This document shows positions 53,917 through 63,111 of a DNA stretch of 64,000 nt, piece by piece. This stretch comes from an uncultured Thomasclavelia sp. (lineage in GTDB: Bacteria > Bacillota_I > Bacilli_A > Erysipelotrichales > Coprobacillaceae), in NCBI RefSeq assembly GCF_944324745.1, contig NZ_CALUXO010000018.1, forward strand, positions 28,939 through 92,938, given 5' to 3'. The notes under the pieces are model-generated. The model did no database searches and was not told where the DNA came from. It worked only from the letters and a program-made list of their open reading frames with translations. A program made the translations under genes and the position numbers. Position 1 is the stretch's first letter. Each line of letters starts with the position of its first letter.

Positions 53917-54810
53917 ATGCTTGATTTTCGTATTGATACTTTTTTAGCTGTATGTAAATTTATGAACTTTACAAAAGCTAGTCAATATCTAAACATAACC
54001 CAGCCAGCCGTTTCTGGTCATATTAAATATTTGGAAGAATATTATCAGGTTAAGTTGTTTGTTTATTCGGGTAAAAAGATGCAATTAACTAAAGAAGGCA
54101 AAATTTTATTAGAAGTAGCAACAACATTAAAACATGATGATATTTTTTTAAAGAAAAAATTAAAAAATCAATCTCAAAAGCAGGAATTGATTTTTGGCGC
54201 AACCTTATCGGTTGGGGAGTATATTATGCCTCGAATTATTAATTCTTTATTGCAGGAAAACTGTAATTTAGCTATTAAGATGAAAGTTGCCAATACCAGT
54301 GAATTATTACAAGGAATCAATGAAGGCAAGTTGGATTTTGCCATCGTTGAGGGATATTTTAATAAAAATGAATATGATTATCGAACTTTTTGTTACGAGG
54401 ATTATATTTGTGTTGGCGCAAATGATTTAAAAATTGATAATCTGGTTGATATCAGTAGTCTTTTTAAATTTAATTTAATTATTCGCGAACGAGGTTCTGG
54501 TTCTCGTGAGATTATTGCTCGCTGGTTGAAGGAACGAAATCTGGATTTGACAGATTTTGATAAAGTCATTGAAATCGGTAATATTAATACTATTAAACAG
54601 TTAGTAGCTAACTTACAGGGAATTACTTTTATCTATCAAATGGCAGTTACCAACGAAATCAATCAGGGAATTTTAAAACAAATTAAAATCAATGATTTAC
54701 AGATTCGTCATGAGATAAATTTTATCTGGCGGAAAAATAGTGTTTTTAGCGACTATTATCAACAATTATTTGAATTATTACAATTGCAAAATAAGAAAGT
54801 ATTGTTATAA
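53917..54810 (+). CDS. LysR-family regulator, divergent to yeiH (YeiE-like)
   Basis: 297 residues from ATG 53917 (GGGTGATT in front). DNA-binding helix: FLAVCKFMNFTKASQYLNIT then QPAVSGHIKYLEEYYQVKLF. The effector domain starts near residue 90; GSGSREIIARWL is the anion-binding-type loop found in CysB/YeiE-like members. It shares a 111-bp divergent promoter region with the YeiH-type exporter and probably regulates it in response to a sulfur anion. Confidence 0.88.
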   Translation: MLDFRIDTFLAVCKFMNFTKASQYLNITQPAVSGHIKYLEEYYQVKLFVYSGKKMQLTKEGKILLEVATTLKHDDIFLKKKLKNQSQKQELIFGATLSVGEYIMPRIINSLLQENCNLAIKMKVANTSELLQGINEGKLDFAIVEGYFNKNEYDYRTFCYEDYICVGANDLKIDNLVDISSLFKFNLIIRERGSGSREIIARWLKERNLDLTDFDKVIEIGNINTIKQLVANLQGITFIYQMAVTNEINQGILKQIKINDLQIRHEINFIWRKNSVFSDYYQQLFELLQLQNKKVLL

Positions 54811-54837
54811 TAGAGGAATAAAAAGGGAGTGATGTAC

Positions 54838-54978
54838 ATGCCTTTAACAGATGATGATTTTTTAAAAGACAGTAAATTAGAACTTTACAACGAAGTGATT
54901 AAAAATCTACAAGAACAAGAAGATGAAGATAGTCAAGAGATTGAATATCAGTTAGATTTGTCAGATGAAGAGGAATAG
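54838..54978 (+). CDS. Small acidic protein of 46 residues
   Basis: ATG 54838 lies 8 nt after GGGAG. The product is very acidic (MPLTDDDFLKDSKLE at the start, LDLSDEEE at the end) and likely helical. It ends 9 nt before the TPR-like gene, so translational coupling is likely. No family is recognised. The strong RBS and position argue for a real gene. Confidence 0.6.
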   Translation: MPLTDDDFLKDSKLELYNEVIKNLQEQEDEDSQEIEYQLDLSDEEE

Positions 54979-54987
54979 GGAGTTAAA

Positions 54988-55911
54988 ATGATTGAAGAAT
55001 ATATTGCCAATAATCAGTTTCAAGATGCTTTGGAATTGTTAAATGATATGGATGATGAAACAACTCGTTATCAGCGATTAGTTTGTCTTTATGGTTTAGG
55101 ACAATATCATCAGGCTAAAAATGAAGGAATTTTAGCTAAAGCAAAAGCGACTAATACTTATTATGATGTTGTTAGTATTTATGTGGCAACATTAAAAGAA
55201 TTAGAAGAATTTGAAGAAGCAATTAATATTATGGTTGAAGAACTTTCAATGCCATATATTCCTTTTGAATATGAAATGATGTTCAATGCTGCCTATGATG
55301 AATTGTTACTTGCTAAACGAGAAGCTAACGAAGGAATGGAACGGGTTAATCGTGCGTTTACTTTGGAAGATATGGAAAATATCTTGTCGAAAGATCAAGT
55401 TAATGAAGACTTGCTTTATATGGCAATTGAACAGATGGAAGGAATGAATATCCGTCGTTTAGTTCCAGTTATTCGTAATTTCTTAAAAGATGAAAATAAG
55501 CCAGGTTTTGCTAAAAGTTTACTAGTTGAATTAATGATTGATCAAGAAATTGATGAAGAATTACAATTAGTTAAAAATGGTGTGAATTATGAGTTGAATC
55601 CTAGTTATGCGCCATTGGTGTTAAATCAGGAAGTTGGTGAATCAATCTTAAAATTGCTCTCTGAGGGAATCGAAGATGATAATCCATCACTGTTTGCATT
55701 GTGTGAACAGTTTTTAAGTTATTATTTATATTTAGTCTATCCTAAATATATCGATGAGTATGATTATCGGGCAATTGCAGGAGCAATTCACTATCACCTG
55801 GCTTCAATGCAGTATATTGATATTGAAATGGAAGATATCGAATTTTTATATAATTGTGATGAAGCTGAGGTTTTAGAAAAGCTTAATGAAATAAGAGAAA
55901 TTGAGTATTAG
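54988..55911 (+). CDS. TPR-like protein upstream of tig (DUF3196/YsoA-like)
   Basis: 307 residues, acidic and all-helical. The N-terminal 130 residues look like tetratricopeptide helices (NNQFQDALELLNDMDDET, YGLGQYHQAKNEG, LKELEEFEEAINIMVEE). The rest lacks repeats. It resembles DUF3196 proteins of Erysipelotrichia and Mollicutes. In Bacillus the TPR protein YsoA occupies the same slot before tig, which supports a shared but unknown role. Confidence 0.65.
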   Translation: MIEEYIANNQFQDALELLNDMDDETTRYQRLVCLYGLGQYHQAKNEGILAKAKATNTYYDVVSIYVATLKELEEFEEAINIMVEELSMPYIPFEYEMMFNAAYDELLLAKREANEGMERVNRAFTLEDMENILSKDQVNEDLLYMAIEQMEGMNIRRLVPVIRNFLKDENKPGFAKSLLVELMIDQEIDEELQLVKNGVNYELNPSYAPLVLNQEVGESILKLLSEGIEDDNPSLFALCEQFLSYYLYLVYPKYIDEYDYRAIAGAIHYHLASMQYIDIEMEDIEFLYNCDEAEVLEKLNEIREIEY

Positions 55912-55944
55912 AAGAAAAATTGCATGATTAATTGTTCAAATAAG

Positions 55945-55973
55945 TTGAATTAATGAAGTTGTTAGTATATAAT
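55945..55973 (+). promoter_or_regulatory. Sigma-A promoter of tig
   Basis: TTGAAT (55945-55950), 17-bp spacer, TATAAT (55968-55973). Confidence 0.8.
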
Positions 55974-56002
55974 ACGTGATGAAACTAAAAAAGGAGAATA
56001 GT

Positions 56003-57286
56003 ATGAAAATCAGTAATAAAAAATTAGAAAATGCAATTGTTGAATTAACAGTAGCGTTTGAAAACGATGAGTGGAAAGCTGCTCAAGATAAAGCACTTAA
56101 TAAATTAGCAAAAAGAGTAAAAATTGATGGATTTAGACCAGGAAAAGCTCCTGTAGCTTTGGTTAAATCAAGAGTATCAAAAGCTAGTATTTTAGAAGAA
56201 GCTTCTGATGCTATCTTACAAGAAAAATTTGTGCAAATTTTAACTGATGCCAATGTTGAACCAGTTGCACAACCAACTTTATCAGTAAATAAAATTAATG
56301 CTGATGAATTAGAAGTAGTAATTAACGTACCAGTTAAACCTGAAGTTGAATTAGGTGAATATAAAGGATTAGAAGTTAAAAAAGGTCGTGTTGCCGTAAC
56401 TAAAAAAGAAATTGAAGAACAATTAGCTAACTACCAAAGTCAATTTGCTGAATTAAGCATTAAAGAAGGTGGAAAAGTTGCTAAAGGTGACACTGCTGTA
56501 ATTGATTATGAAGGATTCATCGATGGAGAACCATTTGAAGGTGGTAAAGGTGAAAACTATCCATTAGAAATCGGAAGTGGTTCTTTCATTCCAGGATTTG
56601 AAGATCAATTAATTGGAATGACAACTGACAATGAACAAGAAATTAAAGTAACTTTCCCTGAAGATTATGGTGCAGCTGATTTAGCTGGTAAAGAAGCTAC
56701 TTTCAAAGTAACTGTTCATGAAATTAAAGAAAGACATTTACCTGAAATTGATGATGAATTAGCAAAAGATGTTAATATTGATGGTGTTGAAACTTTAGAA
56801 GAATTAAAAGCACATATCAAATCTCAAATCAAAGCTCGTAAAGAAACTGAAAGTGAAAATAAATTCAATGATGATATTTACAAAGCTTTAATTGCATCAT
56901 CAAAAGTTGAAGATAGTGATGCATTAGTAAAACAAGAACAAGATATGATGCTTCAAGAAATTGAACAAAATTTACAAAGACAAGGTTTAAACTTCGAAGT
57001 ATATGAACAATTCACTGGAAAATCTAAAGATGATGTTCGTGAAGATATTAGACCACAAGCAGAAGAAAGAGTTAAATTAAATTTAATCATTGATGCAATT
57101 ATCGAAGCTGAAAATTTAGAAGTTAACGATGAAGAACGTGAAGCTGAATTACAAAGAATTGCTGATATGTATCAAAGAGAATTAGACGATGTTAAAAAGA
57201 TTTTCGAAGGAAATATGAGCCATGTCGAACATGATATTTTAACTCGTAAAGCAATGGATTTAGTAAAAGAAAATTTAAAGAAATAA
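56003..57286 (+). CDS. tig: Trigger factor
   Basis: Ribosome-bound chaperone with prolyl isomerase activity. 427 residues from ATG 56003 (AAGGAG in front). The N-terminal ribosome-binding domain has the signature VKIDGFRPGKAP (about 39-50), then an FKBP-type PPIase domain (about 148-240: GDTAVIDYEGFIDGEPFEGG, FIPGFEDQLIGM), then the helical C-terminal chaperone arms. The Bacillus neighbour clpX is not between tig and lon here. Confidence 0.96.
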   Translation: MKISNKKLENAIVELTVAFENDEWKAAQDKALNKLAKRVKIDGFRPGKAPVALVKSRVSKASILEEASDAILQEKFVQILTDANVEPVAQPTLSVNKINADELEVVINVPVKPEVELGEYKGLEVKKGRVAVTKKEIEEQLANYQSQFAELSIKEGGKVAKGDTAVIDYEGFIDGEPFEGGKGENYPLEIGSGSFIPGFEDQLIGMTTDNEQEIKVTFPEDYGAADLAGKEATFKVTVHEIKERHLPEIDDELAKDVNIDGVETLEELKAHIKSQIKARKETESENKFNDDIYKALIASSKVEDSDALVKQEQDMMLQEIEQNLQRQGLNFEVYEQFTGKSKDDVREDIRPQAEERVKLNLIIDAIIEAENLEVNDEEREAELQRIADMYQRELDDVKKIFEGNMSHVEHDILTRKAMDLVKENLKK

Positions 57287-57316
57287 AAAGACGCTCATAA
57301 CACGCGTCTTTTTAGT
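57285..57316 (+). terminator. Intrinsic terminator of tig
   Basis: AAAAAGACGC pairs with GCGTCTTTTT around nine bases. Confidence 0.85.
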
Positions 57317-57343
57317 AAAATAAGAAAATAGGAGGAATAGAAG

Positions 57344-59665
57344 ATGGACGAACAAACTGTATTAACATTACCGGTAGTTTGTACTCGAGGTATGGTCGTT
57401 TTCCCAGAAAACCATCTTACCTTAGATGTTGGACGCCCTGTAAGCTTAAAAGCACTTCAATTAAGTACTAATGAGCATGATAACAATATCATTTTTGTTT
57501 CACAAATAAATCCTTTAGAGGATAATCCTTCTTTTGATGATGTGTACCATGTAGGTACTCTTTGTAAAATTGAACGTAAAGTAAGACGTGATAGCTCTGG
57601 AACAATTAAATTAACAGTTCTAGGTGCTAAGAGAGTTGAATTAACAAATTTTGAATTACATCAAGGTAGTCTTTATTCAACTGTTAAGATCATTGAAGAT
57701 GAATTTGGTGATCATAACGAAGAGGTTGCCTTAGTTAGAAAAACAACTTCATATTTTGAACAAGCTAAACGTAATATGCCAAATATGCCATTAGATTCAA
57801 TTAATCGATTAACTAATGGTGTATCTGCCAGTGTTTTAGCGGATACTATTGCGCAATATTTACCAATTGATTTAAAACAAAAACAAAAAATTCTAGAAAC
57901 TTACAACATTAATGAAAGATTATTACAAGTAGTAAGTTCAATTGAATCTGAAAAAGTTATTGGTGAAATTGAAGAAACCATCAATCGTAAAGTACGTGAA
58001 AACATTGATGAAAATCAACGTGAATACTACTTACGTGAAAAATTAAGAGCAATTAAAGAAGAATTAGGTGACAGTGTTCCTAAAGAAGATGATGCTGAAG
58101 CTATTCGTGAAGAATTAAACAGCCATCCATATCCACAACATGTTAAAGATAAAATTGAAGAAGAATTAAGACGTTTTGAAACGATGCCGGCTGCTTCTTC
58201 TGAAGCTAATGTGGTTAGAACTTACATTGACTGGATGATGAAAACACCATGGTATCAAGAAACTAAAGACGTTGAAGATATTGCTCAAATTGAAAAAGTC
58301 TTAAACGAAGATCACTATGGACTTGAAAAAGTTAAAGAAAGAATCGTGGAATATCTAGCTGTAAAACAAATGACAAAATCTTTAAAAGCTCCAATCATCT
58401 GTTTAGCTGGTCCACCAGGTGTTGGTAAAACTTCAATTGCTAAAAGTATTGCTCGAGCATTAGATCGTAAATTTATCAAAGCCTCATTAGGTGGGGTTCG
58501 TGATGAAGCTGAAGTACGGGGACATCGTCGTACTTATTTAGGATCTATGCCTGGAAGAATCATTCAAGGAATGAAAAAAGCTGGAGTAGTAAATCCAGTA
58601 TTCTTACTTGATGAAATTGATAAAATGTCAAGTGATTATAAAGGTGATCCTACTAGTGCTATGCTTGAAGTATTGGATCCGGAACAAAATAGTTTCTTCT
58701 CTGATAACTATCTAGAAGAACCATATGACTTATCAAAAGTATTATTCATTGCAACTGCTAATGATTTAGGTAACATTCCAGCGCCACTTCGTGATCGTTT
58801 GGAAATTATCGAGTTATCTTCATATACTGAACAAGAAAAACAAATGATTGCGAAAAATCATTTGATCAAAAAACAATTGGCAGCTCATGGATTAAATGAT
58901 AGTCAACTAACATTTGAAGATGATGCATTAATGTATATCATTCGTCACTATACTCGTGAAGCTGGGGTTCGTGATTTAGAAAGATTAATTGCTAAAATTT
59001 GTCGTAAAGCTGTTTTGACAGTTTTAAAAGACAAAAAAGAAACTTTGAATGTAACTGTAGCTTCTTTGGAAGATTTACTTGGTAAAGCACCATTTGAACA
59101 TACTAAGAAATTAGATCATAGCCAGGTTGGAGTCGTAACTGGTTTAGCTTACACTCAATTTGGTGGCGATATTTTACCTATTGAAGTGAATCATTTCGCT
59201 GGTACTGGTAAATTTATTATTACTGGTCAACTTGGTGATGTCATGAAAGAATCTGCTTCTATTGCTTTAGATTATATGAAAGCTAATAAAGAAAAATATG
59301 GACTTGAAAAGATTGCTTTTGATAAAGAAGATATTCATATTCACGTTCCTGAAGGAGCAGTTAAAAAGGATGGTCCAAGTGCTGGGGTAACGCTTACGAC
59401 AGCAATTTACTCAGCCTTTAAAGATCAGCCAGTTCGTAATGATGTAGCGATGACTGGTGAAATCACTTTACGTGGTAATGTTTTACCAATCGGTGGTTTG
59501 AAAGAAAAATCAATCTCAGCTCATCGTTCTGGTATTAAAACGATTATTATTCCTAAAGATAATGCTAAAGATATTGATGAAATTCCAAAGTCAGTTCAAG
59601 ATGATCTTGAAATTATCTTAGCAGATCATATCGATACAGTATTAGATCATGCTTTAGTTAAATAA
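57344..59665 (+). CDS. lon: ATP-dependent protease Lon (LonA type)
   Basis: 773 residues, as Bacillus LonA. N-terminal LAN domain (about 8-200); AAA+ module with Walker A GPPGVGKTSIAKS (about 352) and Walker B PVFLLDEIDKM; and the C-terminal serine protease domain with the Ser-Lys dyad in KKDGPSAGVTL and the Lys about 43 residues later in GLKEKSISAHRSG. Degrades misfolded and regulatory proteins. It starts 58 nt after tig, with the tig terminator between. No CIRCE or CtsR box is visible in the gap. Confidence 0.96.
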   Translation: MDEQTVLTLPVVCTRGMVVFPENHLTLDVGRPVSLKALQLSTNEHDNNIIFVSQINPLEDNPSFDDVYHVGTLCKIERKVRRDSSGTIKLTVLGAKRVELTNFELHQGSLYSTVKIIEDEFGDHNEEVALVRKTTSYFEQAKRNMPNMPLDSINRLTNGVSASVLADTIAQYLPIDLKQKQKILETYNINERLLQVVSSIESEKVIGEIEETINRKVRENIDENQREYYLREKLRAIKEELGDSVPKEDDAEAIREELNSHPYPQHVKDKIEEELRRFETMPAASSEANVVRTYIDWMMKTPWYQETKDVEDIAQIEKVLNEDHYGLEKVKERIVEYLAVKQMTKSLKAPIICLAGPPGVGKTSIAKSIARALDRKFIKASLGGVRDEAEVRGHRRTYLGSMPGRIIQGMKKAGVVNPVFLLDEIDKMSSDYKGDPTSAMLEVLDPEQNSFFSDNYLEEPYDLSKVLFIATANDLGNIPAPLRDRLEIIELSSYTEQEKQMIAKNHLIKKQLAAHGLNDSQLTFEDDALMYIIRHYTREAGVRDLERLIAKICRKAVLTVLKDKKETLNVTVASLEDLLGKAPFEHTKKLDHSQVGVVTGLAYTQFGGDILPIEVNHFAGTGKFIITGQLGDVMKESASIALDYMKANKEKYGLEKIAFDKEDIHIHVPEGAVKKDGPSAGVTLTTAIYSAFKDQPVRNDVAMTGEITLRGNVLPIGGLKEKSISAHRSGIKTIIIPKDNAKDIDEIPKSVQDDLEIILADHIDTVLDHALVK

Positions 59666-59713
59666 TTTTTTTAACCACTTACGTACTATTTCATAACAGA
59701 GTTTGTGTTATTT

Positions 59714-59758
59714 AAGAAGTAATTGTGATCAATTTTGATGACATTACTTCTTTTTTTG
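59714..59758 (+). terminator. Intrinsic terminator of lon
   Basis: AAGAAGTAAT (59714-59723) pairs with ATTACTTCTT (59743-59752), with Ts after it. Confidence 0.85.
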
Positions 59759-59813
59759 ATTAAAAAAAGGTATGATATAAATAAACATAGATTATTTAAT
59801 ATTGGAGGTTAAG

Positions 59814-60413
59814 ATGGCAAAAATAAAGAAAGCGCAATATATCTTGTCAGCAGCCTGGAAAAGTCAGTGGCCGGAAGAAAGTTATCCTGAAATGTGTTTG
59901 GCGGGACGGAGTAATGTTGGTAAAAGCAGTTTTATTAATACGATGCTAGGTCGTAAAGGTTTAGCGAAAGTATCGAGTACCCCAGGAAAAACTAGAACAT
60001 TAAATTTTTATAATGTTAATGATGCTTTGTATTTTGTCGATGTTCCGGGATATGGTTATGCTAAAGTAAACGATAATATGACAAAACAATTTGGTAAGAC
60101 GATGGATGAATATATTAGTCAGCGAAATACGTTAAAAGGATTTATTTTGTTAGTTGATTATCGTCATAAACCAACTAAAGATGATGTTATGATGTATGAA
60201 TTTGTTAAACATCATGAAGTTCCAGTAATGGTCGTGGCTACTAAAGAAGATAAATTAAAACGTAATGATTTAAAAAAGAATGAAAAGATTATCAAAGATA
60301 CATTAGGATTACACCCAGAGGATAAATTTGTTCGTTTTTCCAGCTTGAATAAAAAAGGAATCGATGAAGCCTGGCAATTTATTTATGAGTTATGCGATAT
60401 TGATTTTAGTTAA
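59814..60413 (+). CDS. engB: Ribosome biogenesis GTPase EngB/YsxC
   Basis: 199 residues. GTPase acting late in 50S subunit assembly. Motifs: G1 GRSNVGKSSF (about 30), G2 SSTPGKTRTLNFY, G3 VDVPGYGYAKV, G4 ATKED (family usually TKxD) and G5 FSSLNKKG. ATG 59814 follows TGGAGG by 5 nt. The lon-engB adjacency matches the Bacillus lonA-ysxC pair. Confidence 0.95.
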   Translation: MAKIKKAQYILSAAWKSQWPEESYPEMCLAGRSNVGKSSFINTMLGRKGLAKVSSTPGKTRTLNFYNVNDALYFVDVPGYGYAKVNDNMTKQFGKTMDEYISQRNTLKGFILLVDYRHKPTKDDVMMYEFVKHHEVPVMVVATKEDKLKRNDLKKNEKIIKDTLGLHPEDKFVRFSSLNKKGIDEAWQFIYELCDIDFS

Positions 60414-60417
60414 GAAT

Positions 60418-60440
60418 TAAAGGTCGTTTGACCTTTTTTA
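60418..60440 (+). terminator. Intrinsic terminator of engB
   Basis: AAAGGTC and GACCTTT flank a GTTT loop, followed by Ts. Confidence 0.82.
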
Positions 60441-60455
60441 TTATGTGTAAGAAAA

Positions 60456-60483
60456 TCATATTTAATCATTATTTGCATATATA
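60456..60483 (+). promoter_or_regulatory. Candidate sigma-E-type promoter of the spoVID-like gene
   Basis: TCATATT (60456-60462), 13-bp spacer, CATATATA (60476-60483) match the sigma-E pattern well. A short leader of about 10 nt would follow. spoVID is sigma-E dependent in Bacillus. Confidence 0.5.
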
Positions 60484-60499
60484 ATTATGGGAGGTATAT

Positions 60500-61288
60500 A
60501 TGCAAAAGATATTTTTTGAAAAGTGGATTGATTTAGATCATCAGTTAAAAGAATTGGTTTCTTTATCGGTTGATGAATCAATTAATTATAAGATTGAAAG
60601 TGTTGGAGTTCGGGCGATTGGTAGTTTGATCGTTAAAGGGGAGTATAACGATAATCAGAAGTTTGATGAAAATATCGATTTAGATATTTTGGCAACTTTT
60701 GATAAGATTGTTGATCAACGGGATTTTAATATCAAAGTTGAAGATTTTGATTATACGATCAAAAATGGTGATGTTAAGATCAAGATTGAAGTTGGGATAC
60801 ATGGGGTAGTCGATGGTGAAGATCGTTATGTTAAAGATGAAAAAGAAGAGTCTGAATTATTAGTTGATGATAAAGATCCTCTTGAAGAAATTGAAGATTT
60901 AATGCGTGATGATGTGATAGAAGTTAATAATGAAGATCTTTTAGAATCATCGAATGATCAAGAAGTATTGAATGGACCAGTTGTAGAAAAGTTAGCTCCT
61001 GCTACTACTGTTGAAAATGATGATAGTTTAATTACCAGTAATGAAAAAGCTGTTGAACAGGAAATAAATGAACAGTTACAAGAAAAAGTTTATCCTAGTA
61101 AATCACGACCAATCTTTCAAGATGTTGAAGATAGTGTGGGAACTTATTACTTATACATTGTTAAGGATACTGATAGTTACAGTGATGTTGCCACCCGGTA
61201 TAATATTGATGAAGAAATTATCAGAAATTATAATCAAAATAAAGAATTAGAAGCTGGTAATGTGTTAATTATCCCATATGTTCCATGA
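60500..61288 (+). CDS. spoVID: SpoVID-like spore morphogenesis protein with LysM domain
   Basis: 262 residues. An N-terminal beta-rich part (about 1-110) resembles the SpoVID head. A long acidic, low-complexity middle (about 111-205; runs of Asp/Glu and Asn) leads to a C-terminal LysM module (about 217-260: YLYIVKDTDSYSDVATRYNI, IIRNYNQN, AGNVLIIPY). This is the build of Bacillus SpoVID (575 residues), which guides coat proteins to encase the forespore, but at half the length. The next genes, ysxE-like and valS, complete the Bacillus spoVID-ysxE-valS order. Confidence 0.8.
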   Translation: MQKIFFEKWIDLDHQLKELVSLSVDESINYKIESVGVRAIGSLIVKGEYNDNQKFDENIDLDILATFDKIVDQRDFNIKVEDFDYTIKNGDVKIKIEVGIHGVVDGEDRYVKDEKEESELLVDDKDPLEEIEDLMRDDVIEVNNEDLLESSNDQEVLNGPVVEKLAPATTVENDDSLITSNEKAVEQEINEQLQEKVYPSKSRPIFQDVEDSVGTYYLYIVKDTDSYSDVATRYNIDEEIIRNYNQNKELEAGNVLIIPYVP

Positions 61289-62199
61289 ACGAGATAATTA
61301 AAGAAGCCTATTCTTTAAATGTTATCGGATATATTAGGGTAACTAGTAAAGTTTATAAAGTTAAATGTCAAGAAGGCTTTTTTAGTTTAAAATTTGTTTC
61401 CAATACTAATTTAACGATCGTTATTGATCATATTGAAAGTTTGCATTTAAAATGTTTTGTTCCGATTCTTCGTAATTGCCACAAGCAGATCTTAACTAGT
61501 TATCAGGATAAAAAGTTTTATCTATGTCCCTGGTTAAAAGATGATAATGTTATTATAAAGGAATTGAAATTGAAGTTTTATTATGAATGTTTATCGTATT
61601 TACATTCCAGTACTTTCTTTAATTATAGTGTTCCTAAAACCTATTTTAAAGAACAGATAAATGAAATTAATGAGATCATTAAAGAAAGAAAAGTTTATTA
61701 TAATGAACTGATGAACCATTTTGAAATATTGAGTTATCGTTCACCTGCGGGCTGGATGTTTGTTTTAAACTATTATCGAATTGAAGAATGTTTGAATAAA
61801 GCCCAAGAACTATTAGAAGCATATCAAAACTATGTTTGTAATCTTGATACAATTAGACTTTGTTTAACTTATAATAATTTTAATTATGATCATATTTTAA
61901 TGAAAGAAAATTGTTTGATTTCTATTGATGAAATTAAAATCAATTTATGTATTTATGATATTTATTATATGTATCAAAAAATTCCGGAACTGATTTTTGA
62001 TTTTGAAGTTATTTTAGATACGTATTTTTGTAAGATTAAACTTCAAAAAGAAGAAAGATTATTGCTTCAATGTTTGTTGCAGGTAATTCCAATCGTCAAA
62101 TTAGGTAATGATGAAGTTAATAATATTATTTTAATGTCACGGCTGTTGTATTATCTAGAATCAATTTCTTCGTTAAATAGAAAGCTTTCGATTGACTAG
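61285..62199 (+). CDS. ysxE: YsxE/CotS-like spore coat pseudokinase
   Basis: 304 residues with an aminoglycoside-phosphotransferase-like fold of the CotS/YsxE group. The catalytic loop reads LTYNNFNYDHIL (about 192-203), where active enzymes have LCHxDxxxxN; the aspartate is Asn and the His is Thr. The metal motif (DFD) region reads SIDEIKINLCIYDI. It is likely inactive as a kinase and rather a coat-binding protein. Start overlaps the spoVID-like stop by 4 nt. The end overlaps the -35 box of the valS T-box promoter. Confidence 0.78.
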   Translation: MNEIIKEAYSLNVIGYIRVTSKVYKVKCQEGFFSLKFVSNTNLTIVIDHIESLHLKCFVPILRNCHKQILTSYQDKKFYLCPWLKDDNVIIKELKLKFYYECLSYLHSSTFFNYSVPKTYFKEQINEINEIIKERKVYYNELMNHFEILSYRSPAGWMFVLNYYRIEECLNKAQELLEAYQNYVCNLDTIRLCLTYNNFNYDHILMKENCLISIDEIKINLCIYDIYYMYQKIPELIFDFEVILDTYFCKIKLQKEERLLLQCLLQVIPIVKLGNDEVNNIILMSRLLYYLESISSLNRKLSID

Positions 62200-62220
62200 C
62201 GGCTTTGATTTTGTTAGAAT
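62192..62220 (+). promoter_or_regulatory. Sigma-A promoter of the T-box/valS transcript
   Basis: TTGACT (62192-62197), 17-bp spacer, TAGAAT (62215-62220); start about 62227. Confidence 0.75.
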
Positions 62221-62226
62221 GTCTTT

Positions 62227-62446
62227 AAAGCAATGATTAGGAGGAGTAAATCAGGAGTCATTAAAGAGAGTCTCTTAAGTGCTGGAAAAGAGATATGATG
62301 AGTGATTGAAGGTAGCCTAGGAGCTGGTTTATTGAACTTAAGTAGGTAGACACGTATGACTGCGTTAAAGTTTAGAGGCATATGATTAGTATGTAAAGTA
62401 AGGTGGTACCACGAGCATTCGTCCTTATGACGATGCTTTTTTTATT
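62227..62446 (+). promoter_or_regulatory. T-box leader (valyl-tRNA sensing, inferred)
   Basis: A leader of about 220 nt ends with the conserved T-box AAGGTGGTACCACG (62400-62413), which carries the UGGN sequence pairing with uncharged tRNA. A terminator stem follows at once (AGCAT-CGTC with GACGATGCT, 62414-62437) with a long T-run. Stem I starts near AAAGAGAG (62264). A GTA triplet at 62312-62314, in GAAGGTAGCC, is the likely specifier, a valine codon. Unlike the usual case the first gene behind the leader is not the synthetase but an unfamiliar gene. Confidence 0.9.
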
Positions 62447-62460
62447 TTAAGGAGGAAATT

Positions 62461-63111
62461 ATGGAGTATTCAATTATTTGGATTTTATTTATCTTAGGAT
62501 GTTTATTTCTCTTTTTATCTTACAGCAAAAAGTTGAAAAAATATCGTAATATCCAAAAGCAGCAAAAACAACAATATGAAGAAAATCGAGTTAAATATCA
62601 ACATTTTACTAGTGAATTATTTGATGAGACACCTGATGAAGAGTTAACCCATGCGGTATTATTTCATATTTTGGCTAAAGAAGATAAACTGTATGAAGGT
62701 GATGAGATTCAAGGAACTTTGGTAGATGTTTTAACTCATAGTGAGTTATTGATCTATACGATTTATCAAGTTGAAATGTCATTAGAAGGAGGACGGGGTT
62801 CAATACATAATTTCTTTATTAAACAGCCGTATTGTTTATATCGTCCTTATGCAAAAGAAGCTTTTGAAACAGTTAATTGTCCTGAATTGGCAGAATTAAT
62901 TTCAGCAGCAGATGATTTGGCCAAAGCAGTTGAAAATGATGAAGATATTGATTTAGATGATGATAGTGATTATGGAACATATAACTTCTCTGATTTTACT
63001 AATGCGATTGCTTCATCACTGAGAACATCAGGATTATTAGAAAAAGCAGCGAAGTTTATTCGAAATAATAAAAATGATTTTATTGATATAGAGGGGGATA
63101 ATGATGAGTAA
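62461..63111 (+). CDS. Membrane-anchored protein between T-box and valS (DMP19/DUF4375-like?)
   Basis: 216 residues: one N-terminal membrane helix ([17 protein letters not shown], about 5-21), a basic Lys/Gln-rich coiled segment (about 23-45), then a cytoplasmic helical domain. [32 protein letters not shown] and [18 protein letters not shown] recall the DMP19/DUF4375 pattern. The end is acidic. RBS AAGGAGG. It overlaps valS by 8 nt, so both are coupled and controlled by the same T-box. Function unknown. Confidence 0.7.
   Translation: MEYSIIWILFILGCLFLFLSYSKKLKKYRNIQKQQKQQYEENRVKYQHFTSELFDETPDEELTHAVLFHILAKEDKLYEGDEIQGTLVDVLTHSELLIYTIYQVEMSLEGGRGSIHNFFIKQPYCLYRPYAKEAFETVNCPELAELISAADDLAKAVENDEDIDLDDDSDYGTYNFSDFTNAIASSLRTSGLLEKAAKFIRNNKNDFIDIEGDNDE

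Noticed and set aside
61068..61250. Alternate-frame ORF inside the spoVID-like gene
   Set aside because: It overlaps the LysM coding region in another frame and lacks any RBS.
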